From Vulcanimicrobiota bacterium (GTDB lineage Bacteria; Vulcanimicrobiota; Vulcanimicrobiia; Vulcanimicrobiales; Vulcanimicrobiaceae): a DNA stretch of 6,558 nt. The notes under the pieces are model-generated. The model did no database searches, was not told the DNA's origin, and saw nothing but the letters and a program-made list of their open reading frames with translations. The translations under genes and the position numbers were made by a program. The DNA is taken from positions 1 through 6,558 of the forward strand of contig JAFAOZ010000138.1 in NCBI GenBank assembly GCA_019247395.1, in the 5' to 3' direction. Shown in pieces: positions 1-6,470 of the stretch (positions are counted from its first letter, which is position 1; each line of letters begins with the position of its first letter).

Positions 1-1126
1 AGACGATTGGGCCGAGACTAAATGCAAAACAGCCGACGTACACCATCATACTGACGAGCGTGATGTTGGCGAGCGAGCCCGAAAGATGCGGCTTGGAAAA
101 CGCAAATGCCATCGTCGCCAGCGCGACGAACATGCCGGTCAATCCCGCATAGAGCAGCGGCTTGCGACCGACCCGGTCGACGAAGAAGATTGCGACGAGC
201 GTCATGAGGCAGTTGACCGTGCCGACCAGCGTCTGCGCGAGGATTGAAGCCGAGTCCGAGCTGATGCCCGCCATCTCGAAGATTTGCGGGCCGTAGTAGA
301 TCACGGTGTTGATACCGGTGATTTGCTGCAATACGGCGAGCGCAACTCCGATGAAGAGCGCGAGCCGCAGCGACGGCTGCGCAAATGCCTCGATGCCCGC
401 GTGTTTCTCACGCAAACTCTCCGTGATCGACGCTTCTTCGCTCGCCGATGCGGAGGGATCGTCGTAGATGCGGTCCAGCTCCGAGCGCGCCCGGCTTTCG
501 TCGCCGACTTTGAAGAGGAATCGCGGGCTCTCCGGCATGACGAGCATTCCGCCGACTAAAACGAGCGACGGAACGAGTGCGAGGCCGAGCATCCAGCGCC
601 AGGCTCCGGCAGCTGAGAATACGTAATCAACGAGATAGGCCGCCAATATGCCGACCGTGATGGCAAACTGATAGAGCGACACGAGCGCGCCGCGGGACGG
701 CGCGGGCGCAACTTCGGAGATGTAGAGCGGCGCAACGACGGAGCTGAAGCCGATGCCGACGCCGACGATGAACCGTCCGGCAAGCAGAATCGCCTCACTC
801 GGCGTGAAGGCCGAAACGAGGGCTCCCGCCAGAAAGACGGTGCCCGCTGCCAGCAGCGTGCTGCGGCGCCCGATGCGATCGGCAACGCTGCCGGCAAGCA
901 GCGCGCCGAGCATGCATCCCAACAGCACGACGCTGATCGTAAACGCCTGCAGCTGCGTCGGCAGACCGAAGTCCTTGCTGATAAAAAGAATGGCGCCCGA
1001 GATGACGCCGGTGTCGTAACCGAAGAGCAATCCGCCAAGCGCTGCAACCGACGCCACCAACAGAACGTAGGCCTGTCCTGAGCCCCTCGATTTCGCTCGG
1101 GATAAACTTCCTCGAAGCGGCCGCAT
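1..1126 (-). CDS. Sugar-porter-family MFS transporter (3' end beyond the left edge)
   Basis: Inner-membrane carrier of the MFS sugar porter family (related to XylE/GalP/AraE), probably importing a monosaccharide with protons. The reading frame is open from the ATG at 1126-1124 to the left edge, giving 375 residues. Family signatures visible in order: GYDTGVISGA in TM1 (36-45), the loop 2-3 motif GSVADRIGRR (79-88), GRFIVGVGIG (117-126) with PLYISEVAP (133-141), RWMLG (177-181), PESPRFL after TM6 (198-204), QQITGINTVIYYGP in TM7 (267-280), DRVGRKPLL in loop 8-9 (317-325), and the beginning of the TM10 motif, SLGPIV, at the edge. Family members usually have about 450-480 residues, so TM10 to TM12 are missing only because the window ends. 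This ATG is the only start codon in frame between an upstream TAA and TM1. No Shine-Dalgarno is well placed: GAGGAG lies about 28 bases upstream. The Arg/Ser-rich N-terminus (residues 2-17) lies in a repeat-like hairpin. The substrate cannot be decided from sequence. Confidence 0.93.
   Translation of the reverse strand, partial: MRPLRGSLSRAKSRGSGQAYVLLVASVAALGGLLFGYDTGVISGAILFISKDFGLPTQLQAFTISVVLLGCMLGALLAGSVADRIGRRSTLLAAGTVFLAGALVSAFTPSEAILLAGRFIVGVGIGFSSVVAPLYISEVAPAPSRGALVSLYQFAITVGILAAYLVDYVFSAAGAWRWMLGLALVPSLVLVGGMLVMPESPRFLFKVGDESRARSELDRIYDDPSASASEEASITESLREKHAGIEAFAQPSLRLALFIGVALAVLQQITGINTVIYYGPQIFEMAGISSDSASILAQTLVGTVNCLMTLVAIFFVDRVGRKPLLYAGLTGMFVALATMAFAFSKPHLSGSLANITLVSMMVYVGCFAFSLGPIV
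1070..1108. repeat. REP-like palindromic short repeat inside the 5' end of the transporter gene
   Basis: Imperfect inverted repeat: TCCTGAGC (1076-1083) pairs 7 of 8 with GCTCGGGA (1095-1102) around an 11-base loop, CCCTCGATTTC. The surrounding pattern, a GAGCGAAATCGAGG core followed by GGGCTCAGGACA on the minus strand and flanked by GTTTATCC, resembles short palindromic repeats of the GAGCGAAGTCGAAGG kind that occur between genes in many bacterial genomes. That resemblance is from memory and was not searched. Only one copy is in the window. It lies in coding sequence, covering roughly residues 7-19 of the transporter (Ser-Leu-Ser-Arg-Ala-Lys-Ser-Arg-Gly-Ser-Gly), where sugar porters tolerate variable N-termini. 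Confidence 0.45.
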
Positions 1127-1164
1127 GCAGGCGCATTTGCGGCCGTTGCCGGAACGCTCCTCTA
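1127..1164. promoter_or_regulatory. Short spacer between divergent genes, presumed promoter area
   Basis: Only 38 bases separate the transporter start (minus strand) from the serine hydrolase start (plus strand). Both promoters would therefore have to overlap each other or reach into the opposite coding region. I see no convincing -35/-10 pair on either strand. The sequence CGCTCCTCT (1155-1163) reads GAGGAGCG on the minus strand, but it is about 28 bases from the transporter ATG, too far for a normal ribosome site. The plus-strand gene has only a weak GGAA at 1151-1154. Confidence 0.35.
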
Positions 1165-1983
1165 ATGACGCTCGCGCGAGATCTTACGCCCGCATTGCAT
1201 TACGCACGGACGCACGGACTGCACGCACTCATTCTCGCGCGCGGTGACGACGTAATTGCCGAAGAATTCGGAGACGGTTTCGATGCCGAATCGGTACACC
1301 CGCTCTACAGCGGAACGAAAAGCTTCTGGGGCGTGACCGCGCTCTACGCGCGCGCCGATGGACTGCTGACGCTCGACGAGAGCGTCGCCGACACGATCGA
1401 GTCGTGGCGCGCGGATGCGTGGAAAAGGCGGGTGACGCCGCGCATGCTGCTGACGCTCACGGCGGGCTTTGGTTTCGGCGGCCTTGGCGCAAGCGTTCCG
1501 ACCGACGACCGCGCGATCGAAACGCCGCTGCGTGACGAACCCGGGACGCGTTTTACGTACGGCGGCATCCCATTGCAAGTCTTCGGCGCGGTCCTCGCAC
1601 GAAAACTCGGGGCAAAAACCACGCCGCACGATTATCTGCGCGAACGGGTCCTGGACCCCGCGGGCGTGACGGTCTCACGCTGGCGAAGCCTGGGTGACGG
1701 AACGCTGCCGTTGCCGACCGGTGCGTCCATGCGCGCACGCGATTGGCTGGCATACGGCCGCTTCATCCTTGCACGGCGACACGAGCTCGACGAGTGTTTC
1801 GAAGCTACGCCGCTCAATCCGCGCTACGGCTTGGCGTGGTGGCTGGGTACGGATCTTTTCTACGCCAGCGGCTCAGCAGGGCAAGCGCTCTACGTGGTGC
1901 CGCCCCTGGCCTTGGTCGCCGTGCACTTTGCGAAGAGTTCGTCGTACCGTCACGAGGCGTTCCTGAAGCGGCTTATCGCATAA
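1165..1983 (+). CDS. Compact serine hydrolase, beta-lactamase/PBP-like (class C fold) family
   Basis: A 272-residue protein of the beta-lactamase-related serine hydrolase family (PF00144 type), which includes class C beta-lactamases, D-amino-acid peptidases and esterases. The catalytic S-x-x-K is S49-G-T-K52 within LYSGTKSFWG. The family helix motif LLTLTAGF follows at 95-102, and P126-G-T-R-F-T-Y132 places the second catalytic tyrosine. Y132 is followed by Gly-Gly instead of the usual x-Asn. The third motif region is S235-G-S-A-G-Q240 followed by LYVVPPLALVAVHF, the form seen in many esterase-like members instead of KTG or HxG. There is no signal peptide or membrane segment, so it is probably cytoplasmic, and it is shorter than the common 350-400 residues. 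True beta-lactamase activity is therefore unlikely. An esterase or amidase of unknown substrate is the safer reading. The start is the first ATG after the divergent spacer, without a clear Shine-Dalgarno. The phosphoesterase gene follows about 23 bases after the stop. Confidence 0.9.
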   Translation: MTLARDLTPALHYARTHGLHALILARGDDVIAEEFGDGFDAESVHPLYSGTKSFWGVTALYARADGLLTLDESVADTIESWRADAWKRRVTPRMLLTLTAGFGFGGLGASVPTDDRAIETPLRDEPGTRFTYGGIPLQVFGAVLARKLGAKTTPHDYLRERVLDPAGVTVSRWRSLGDGTLPLPTGASMRARDWLAYGRFILARRHELDECFEATPLNPRYGLAWWLGTDLFYASGSAGQALYVVPPLALVAVHFAKSSSYRHEAFLKRLIA

Positions 1984-1991
1984 CGGTCGGG

Positions 1992-1997
1992 AGGAGG
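1992..1997 (+). promoter_or_regulatory. Strong ribosome binding site (AGGAGG) deciding the phosphoesterase start
   Basis: Perfect AGGAGG within GGGAGGAGGGG just after the serine hydrolase stop (1981-1983). It lies 9 bases before an in-frame GTG at 2007 but 33 bases before the ATG at 2031. Spacing therefore favours the GTG as initiator. It also supports translation from a shared message with the preceding gene, since no promoter-sized gap is present. Confidence 0.6.
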
Positions 1998-2006
1998 GGC
2001 GTTCGG

Positions 2007-3389
2007 GTGCGGCATAGTGCGTTCCGTACCATGCGAGCACTTCGTCTTGTCCAATGCGCGTTGCTATCGCTGGCGTTCGTAACGTCGGGCTGCGGCGTTC
2101 GGTCGTCTTTGCCTGCCGTGCAGCAGGGCACGGCATTGCGTGAGCTTAGCCAGTCCGGCGCGGGCAAGATCACGCACATCGTTTACATCGTCCAAGAGAA
2201 CCGCAGCTTCAACGACATGTTCATGGGTTATCCCGGAGCCTACACCGTTTCAAAAGGCAAGACGTCCTCGGGGAAAATGGTTCGGCTCCAGCCCGTCGGC
2301 CTGACGGCACTTTACGATATCGATCACTCCGCGAAGGGCATGTTTACGGCCTGCGACGGTACCGGGAAACTGCCCGGCACGAAGTGCCGCATGGATACCT
2401 TCGATAAAGAACAAGCCTTCGGCGGCCCCAAGAAATATCCGCAGTATGTCTACGTCCCGCGTAACGAATCGAAGCCGTACTGGGACATGGCGCACGAGTG
2501 GGTCCTTGCCGACAATATGTTTCAATCGCAGCTCGACGAAAGTTTTGTCGCGCATCAATACATCATCGCGGCGCAAGCGGCGTGGAGCGTCAATCTCCCG
2601 AGCGGCGATTGGGGCTGCGGCGGCGGCGGTTACGACGTTGTTTCGACGATCACCGCGAGCCGCGGCCTCAACGGCCCGACGCGATCGCCGTGCTACGACT
2701 ACACGACGCTCGGCGACGAGTTGGATACTGCCAAGCTTTCCTGGCGTTTCTATGCAAGCGCGTACGGCAGCATCTCGAGCGGTGACGGCTCATTCTGGTC
2801 GAGTTACCAGGCGATCAATCACATTTACAATGGCCCGGACTGGACGAAGGACGTTATCTCGCCGAACTGGAGGTTCATCACCGACGTCCGGCACGGCAAG
2901 TTGGCAAACTTCACGTGGATCACGCCGGTCTGCGACGACTCCGATCACGTCAACTGCGCCGGCGGCTACGGGCCGTCGTGGGTCGCGGCACTGGTCAACA
3001 CCGTGGGCAAGAGCAAGTTTTGGAATTCGACGGCGATCTTCGTGCAATGGGACGATTGGGGAGGCCTTTACGACCCGGTGCCGCCGCCATACGAAAATCG
3101 CGATAGCCTCGGTTTCCGCGTCCCGTTGATCGTGATATCGCCATATGCCAAGCAAGATTTCGTTTCACACGTGCAATACGAAACCGCAAGCGTTCTACGC
3201 TTCGCTGAAGATTTGTGGGGCCTGCCCCAAATGGCGCCCGCCGATCATCGCGCAAACTCCCCCGCGAACGATTGTTTCGACTTCACGCAGAAGCCGCGAC
3301 CATTCGTCGCGATCAAGGCGCCCAAGCCGCCGAGCTTCTTCATTCATCAAAACGACGCGATCAACTACTTCGCGCCGGATTACGAGTAG
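2007..3389 (+). CDS. Exported lipoprotein phosphoesterase (phospholipase C / acid phosphatase superfamily)
   Basis: A 460-residue member of the phosphoesterase family (PF04185 type: non-haemolytic phospholipase C and AcpA-like acid phosphatases), metal-dependent enzymes hydrolysing phosphate esters outside the cytoplasm. Numbering from the GTG at 2007: a basic n-region and hydrophobic core LVQCALLSLAFV (14-25) lead to TSG-C29, a lipoprotein-type signal with an imperfect lipobox. Family motifs follow: IVYIVQENRSFNDMF (58-72, with the metal-binding E64-N65), DESFVAHQY (177-185), CDDSDH (309-314), FVQWDDWGGLYDPVPPP (from about 346, with D349-D350), GFRVPLIVISPY (369-380) and ETASVLRFAEDLWGLP (392-407). 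Seven cysteines after C29 (116, 127, 204, 229, 309, 317, 423) suit disulfides in an exported protein. The start could instead be the ATG at 2031 (452 residues), which also leaves a complete signal peptide. I prefer GTG because of the AGGAGG spacing. Phosphatase versus phospholipase specificity is not decidable here. The stop codon touches that of the convergent propeller gene. Confidence 0.9.
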   Translation: MRHSAFRTMRALRLVQCALLSLAFVTSGCGVRSSLPAVQQGTALRELSQSGAGKITHIVYIVQENRSFNDMFMGYPGAYTVSKGKTSSGKMVRLQPVGLTALYDIDHSAKGMFTACDGTGKLPGTKCRMDTFDKEQAFGGPKKYPQYVYVPRNESKPYWDMAHEWVLADNMFQSQLDESFVAHQYIIAAQAAWSVNLPSGDWGCGGGGYDVVSTITASRGLNGPTRSPCYDYTTLGDELDTAKLSWRFYASAYGSISSGDGSFWSSYQAINHIYNGPDWTKDVISPNWRFITDVRHGKLANFTWITPVCDDSDHVNCAGGYGPSWVAALVNTVGKSKFWNSTAIFVQWDDWGGLYDPVPPPYENRDSLGFRVPLIVISPYAKQDFVSHVQYETASVLRFAEDLWGLPQMAPADHRANSPANDCFDFTQKPRPFVAIKAPKPPSFFIHQNDAINYFAPDYE

Positions 3390-3392
3390 CTA
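3387..3392. other. Abutting convergent stop codons (TAGCTA)
   Basis: The plus-strand TAG (3387-3389) of the phosphoesterase gene is followed immediately by CTA (3390-3392), the reverse complement of the TAG ending the minus-strand propeller gene. No intergenic base is left, and no stem-loop with a T-run is visible on either side. Any transcription terminator must lie inside the opposing coding region. Confidence 0.9.
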
Positions 3393-6300
3393 GGGCGTTA
3401 CTGGTTTCACCCCGTCGAGCGCCTTGAGCCCGGCGCCCTTGAGCGCGGACTGCAGCGGTGCCAGCGAACGAACATAAGCGTTGAAGCCGGCCATCGCGTC
3501 GTTGTAGGCTGCATCGAAGCGTTTTGCGTAGTCGAGCTGTGCTGCAGTCGGCGGCCACTGCGGCCCGCCGGGAAAGCCGGTGCGGGGCACCGACTCGCGG
3601 AGCGAACCGCCCCGCTGGATCGAGTCCTCGTCGTTCTTATAGTTTGCGGTGAACGCATCGAAGACCGGCTGCCAGTGTGACTGAGCGGCCGCAATCAACT
3701 GCGTCAAGGATGCATTGCTTCGCGCAGAGCTTGCCGCCGTCGCCAACGATTTGTTGATCGCATCGAGATTGTTGAGCGCGTCATCGATCTTGCCGTACGC
3801 TACCGAATACTTGTGCGCGTAGTCGTATCCAGCCTGATACTGCGCCGCGCTCCAATCGTTGCGCGGATCGCCTTTGACCGTGACGGTCTGCTGTGCCGTC
3901 GTGCTGCCGAGCGTCAGTCGCAACGTGTAGGTTCCGGGTACGACCATCGCGCCGGTCTTCGGGCCTTGGTACTCCTCGCGCGCCGCGCCGTGCCACTTCG
4001 TGGGCGCGTCTTCGGTAAAGTCCCAGACGTACCGGTTGATTCCGGCTTTATTCGAAACGTACGGTTCGTCTTTGCCCTTGACCTTATGCGTTCCGGAAAC
4101 GGTGCGAATCACGCGGCCGCCGGCATCGAGAATTTCCAGCGTTGGGGGGCTCTTTTGTGGTGCGCTTTGATAGAAGTCTACGATCGCGCCGGCCGGCGGA
4201 TTTTCCCCGGCGTAGCGCGTGTAGATGCCGAGATCGTTCGAATGCTGATGATATTCGTACGCCGTCCGTGGCGGGAAAAGCATGGTCCCGGCGCGCTGCG
4301 CATTGCCCAGCTGCTGGATCGACGCGACGTTGTCGAGTATCCAAACGTCGCGCCCGTGCGTCGCGAGGACGAGATCGTCGAACTGCGGCTGGATGCGAAT
4401 GTCGCGCACCGATACGGTCGGCAAATTAATGCGGAAGTCTTGCCAGTGCGAACCGCCGTCGAACGATATCCACAAGCCTGCCTCCGTGCCGGCGTACAGC
4501 AGGTACGGATTGCGAAGGTCGGGACGAATCGTTCGAACGTATTGATTCGCCGGAAGACCGTCGACGATTTTGTTCCACGTTGCGCCATAATCGTGCGTCA
4601 CGTAGACGTACGGTGCGTAATCGCCCATGCGATGATTGTCGGCGATCACGTAGGCGGTGCCGGCGTTCAGCGGTGACGGCGCAGTCGCCTCGACGCGCGC
4701 GTACTCCGGCGTCCCGGGCGGCGTGACGTTGCTCCAATGCGCACCGCCGTCGCGCGTCAGCTGCACGTAGCCATCGTCGGTTCCGACCCAGATCTCGCCG
4801 CGGTTAATCGGCGAGCCTTCGATATAGAGAATCGTGTCGGAGTATTCGGCACCCGAGACGTCTTTGGCGAGCGGACCGCCGGATGGCAATTGATGCTCTT
4901 TGATGTTGCGCGTCAAGTCCGGACTGATCGGCGTCCACGTCTCGCCGCGATTGCTCGATTGAAAGACGACGTTACCGCCGAACCAGCCGATGTGTCCGTC
5001 CCAGGGAGCGAATGCGATCGGCGAATCCCAGTTGAAGCGATACGGCACTTTACTCAGATCGAACGGTCCTAGGAAGCTTCCCGGAAAGGCATCGTAGGGG
5101 CGGATGAAGCGCGTCGTTTCGGTCGTGCGGTCGAAGATCGTCAGCGCTCCGTCTTCCAAATCGGCCCAGACGTACCGCGGATCGGACGCGTCGGGGACGG
5201 TCCACATGCCGTCCCCGCCGACGACGTCGGTCCAGTGCCGGTCGAGAATGCCTTCACCGTCGAGCGAGTTTTCGGGGCCGCAGAAACCGCCGTTGTCTTG
5301 GAACGCGGCGCAGACGGAGTACGGATTCTCGTTAGAGAGGCCGACGTGATAGATTTGGCCGATGTTGAGATTACGCGAAAACGACCAGTGCTCGAGATCG
5401 CTGGTCAACGCGTAGCCGCCGTCTTCTCCGACGATGATGCGTTTCGGATTGGTCGGATCGATCCAGATGGCGTGATAGTCAACGTGCACGCCTTTGGCGA
5501 TCTCGGTAAACTTACGCCCGCCGTTTTTACTCTCGGCGAGCATTTCGGAGACCGCATAGACATGATCGGCGTTGCGCGGATCGACCGCGATGTGCGTGAA
5601 GTAGAAAGGACGCTGATCGACCAGCGTGTCGGAACTGACCATCGTCCAATGCGCGCCGGCGTCATCGGAGCGCCACAGGATGCCGCCTTTCGCTTCGATC
5701 AGAGCGAATACACGATTCGGGCGGCTAGGTGCAACGGCCAAGCCGATGCGGCCGGTGTAACCGGCCGGTAAACCGTTGCCGGTAAGTTTTTTCCACGTGC
5801 GGCCGCCGTCGGTCGACTTGAAGAGCCCGCCATCCGGACCGCCGCTCGTAAACGTCCAGGGCACGCGGCGAAAGTGCCACATACCGGCGTAAACAACGCT
5901 GGGATGTTGCGGATCCATGACCACGTCGCTCGCGCCGCTCGCCGGCGATAGATAGAGCGACTTGCTCCAGCTCTGGCCGCCGTCGAACGTCACATAGACG
6001 CCGCGATCGGTCGAGTCTTTGAACGGGTCGCCGAATGCGCCGACGACGACGTGGCGCGTATCGCGTGGATCGATCGCGATCCGCGAAATGCTCCAAACGC
6101 CGGCGAGCCCGACACGCCGCCATGTCTTGGCGCCGTCGGTCGATTTGTAGAGTCCGTTCCCGAAGCTGACGTTGTTCCGCGGATTCGCCTCTCCCGTGCC
6201 GGCCCACACGACGCGCTCGTCTTTCGGGTCGATTGCGACCGCTCCAATTGCGGCCACGGACTGCTTTTCAAAGACCGGCTCCCAGGTTGCGCCGCCGTTG

Positions 6301-6470
6301 ACCGACTTCCAAACGCCGCCGCCCGCGGTGCCGAGATAATAGAGCTGGTCGTTCTGCGGTGTTCCCGCGACCGATGCAACACGTCCACCCGCGACGGCGG
6401 GCCCAATCGGACGCCAGGAAAGATTCGCATACGCAGCCGCAGCGAGAAGTAATGATTGCGCCAACATCAT
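3390..6470 (-). CDS. Secreted multi-Asp-box (BNR / sortilin-VPS10-like) beta-propeller protein
   Basis: A 1026-residue protein of the family often labelled BNR-repeat glycosyl hydrolase or VPS10-domain protein; no enzymatic activity is established by the sequence. A hydrophobic N-terminus (3-15, ending A-Y-A before N16) looks like a short secretion signal, although it has no positive charge. Ten Asp-boxes of the S/T-x-D/N-x-G-x-x-W/F type are readable, starting near residues 56, 110, 161, 219, 268, 314, 505, 572, 625 and 669. They sit between DP-rich strands (for example IAIDPRD, 131-137), as in 6-10-bladed propellers of the sortilin/xyloglucanase type. CAAFQDNGGFCGP (387-399), GGDGMW (418-423) and ATHGRDVWILDN (703-714) are family-like landmarks; C387 and C397 are the only cysteines. 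A FlgD-Ig-like beta domain follows (about 755-866: PPAGAIVDFY, LEILDAGGRVIRT, NRYVWDF, PGTYTLRL), then a helical tail (about 875-1026). The length is normal for the family. The ATGATG start overlaps the preceding stop, consistent with translational coupling and with the lack of a Shine-Dalgarno. Confidence 0.92.
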   Translation of the reverse strand: MMLAQSLLLAAAAYANLSWRPIGPAVAGGRVASVAGTPQNDQLYYLGTAGGGVWKSVNGGATWEPVFEKQSVAAIGAVAIDPKDERVVWAGTGEANPRNNVSFGNGLYKSTDGAKTWRRVGLAGVWSISRIAIDPRDTRHVVVGAFGDPFKDSTDRGVYVTFDGGQSWSKSLYLSPASGASDVVMDPQHPSVVYAGMWHFRRVPWTFTSGGPDGGLFKSTDGGRTWKKLTGNGLPAGYTGRIGLAVAPSRPNRVFALIEAKGGILWRSDDAGAHWTMVSSDTLVDQRPFYFTHIAVDPRNADHVYAVSEMLAESKNGGRKFTEIAKGVHVDYHAIWIDPTNPKRIIVGEDGGYALTSDLEHWSFSRNLNIGQIYHVGLSNENPYSVCAAFQDNGGFCGPENSLDGEGILDRHWTDVVGGDGMWTVPDASDPRYVWADLEDGALTIFDRTTETTRFIRPYDAFPGSFLGPFDLSKVPYRFNWDSPIAFAPWDGHIGWFGGNVVFQSSNRGETWTPISPDLTRNIKEHQLPSGGPLAKDVSGAEYSDTILYIEGSPINRGEIWVGTDDGYVQLTRDGGAHWSNVTPPGTPEYARVEATAPSPLNAGTAYVIADNHRMGDYAPYVYVTHDYGATWNKIVDGLPANQYVRTIRPDLRNPYLLYAGTEAGLWISFDGGSHWQDFRINLPTVSVRDIRIQPQFDDLVLATHGRDVWILDNVASIQQLGNAQRAGTMLFPPRTAYEYHQHSNDLGIYTRYAGENPPAGAIVDFYQSAPQKSPPTLEILDAGGRVIRTVSGTHKVKGKDEPYVSNKAGINRYVWDFTEDAPTKWHGAAREEYQGPKTGAMVVPGTYTLRLTLGSTTAQQTVTVKGDPRNDWSAAQYQAGYDYAHKYSVAYGKIDDALNNLDAINKSLATAASSARSNASLTQLIAAAQSHWQPVFDAFTANYKNDEDSIQRGGSLRESVPRTGFPGGPQWPPTAAQLDYAKRFDAAYNDAMAGFNAYVRSLAPLQSALKGAGLKALDGVKPVTP
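6467..6470 (-). other. ATGA start/stop overlap between tandem propeller genes
   Basis: On the minus strand, the ATG of the 1026-residue protein (6470-6468) and the TGA (6469-6467) of the upstream frame share bases as ATGA. This is the usual signature of translational coupling between genes on one message. It explains why no ribosome binding site precedes the ATG. Confidence 0.7.

Noticed and set aside
795..1136. Minus-strand frames starting at 1136 and 1047 within the transporter region
   Set aside because: They are out of frame with the transporter, which shows the complete series of sugar-porter motifs; their products are Arg/Ser/Ala-rich and motif-free.
1743..2006. Extension of the phosphoesterase frame upstream into the serine hydrolase gene
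   Set aside because: The frame is open by chance; the extension would bury the signal peptide and overlap the catalytic gene's C-terminus.
2446..3129. Plus-strand frame (227 codons) inside the phosphoesterase gene
   Set aside because: Arg/Ser/Thr-rich out-of-frame translation of a gene whose own frame carries all family motifs.
3419..3446. Direct repeat GCGCC(C)TTGAGC twice, near the end of the propeller gene, considered as a terminator or repeat element
   Set aside because: It is a direct, not inverted, repeat with no T-run, and it encodes Ala-Leu-Lys-Gly / Gly-Leu-Lys-Ala in the helical tail, so low-complexity coding explains it.
3813..4676. Long plus-strand open frame (287 codons) opposite the propeller gene
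   Set aside because: It lies entirely antisense to a well-supported propeller coding region with Asp-box repeats, is Arg/Val-rich without domain motifs, and is the kind of mirror frame expected in GC-rich coding DNA.
5235..5771. Plus-strand open frame (178 codons) opposite the propeller gene
   Set aside because: Antisense shadow; its composition (Asp/Arg/Val) mirrors the repeated DP-rich strands of the real protein, and no initiation signal is evident.
3390..6470. DNA-level tandem repeat from the ten Asp-boxes (recurring CCGCCGTC... on the plus strand)
   Set aside because: The recurrence follows from the protein motif D-G-G; copies are irregularly spaced and diverged, not a nucleotide repeat array or CRISPR.
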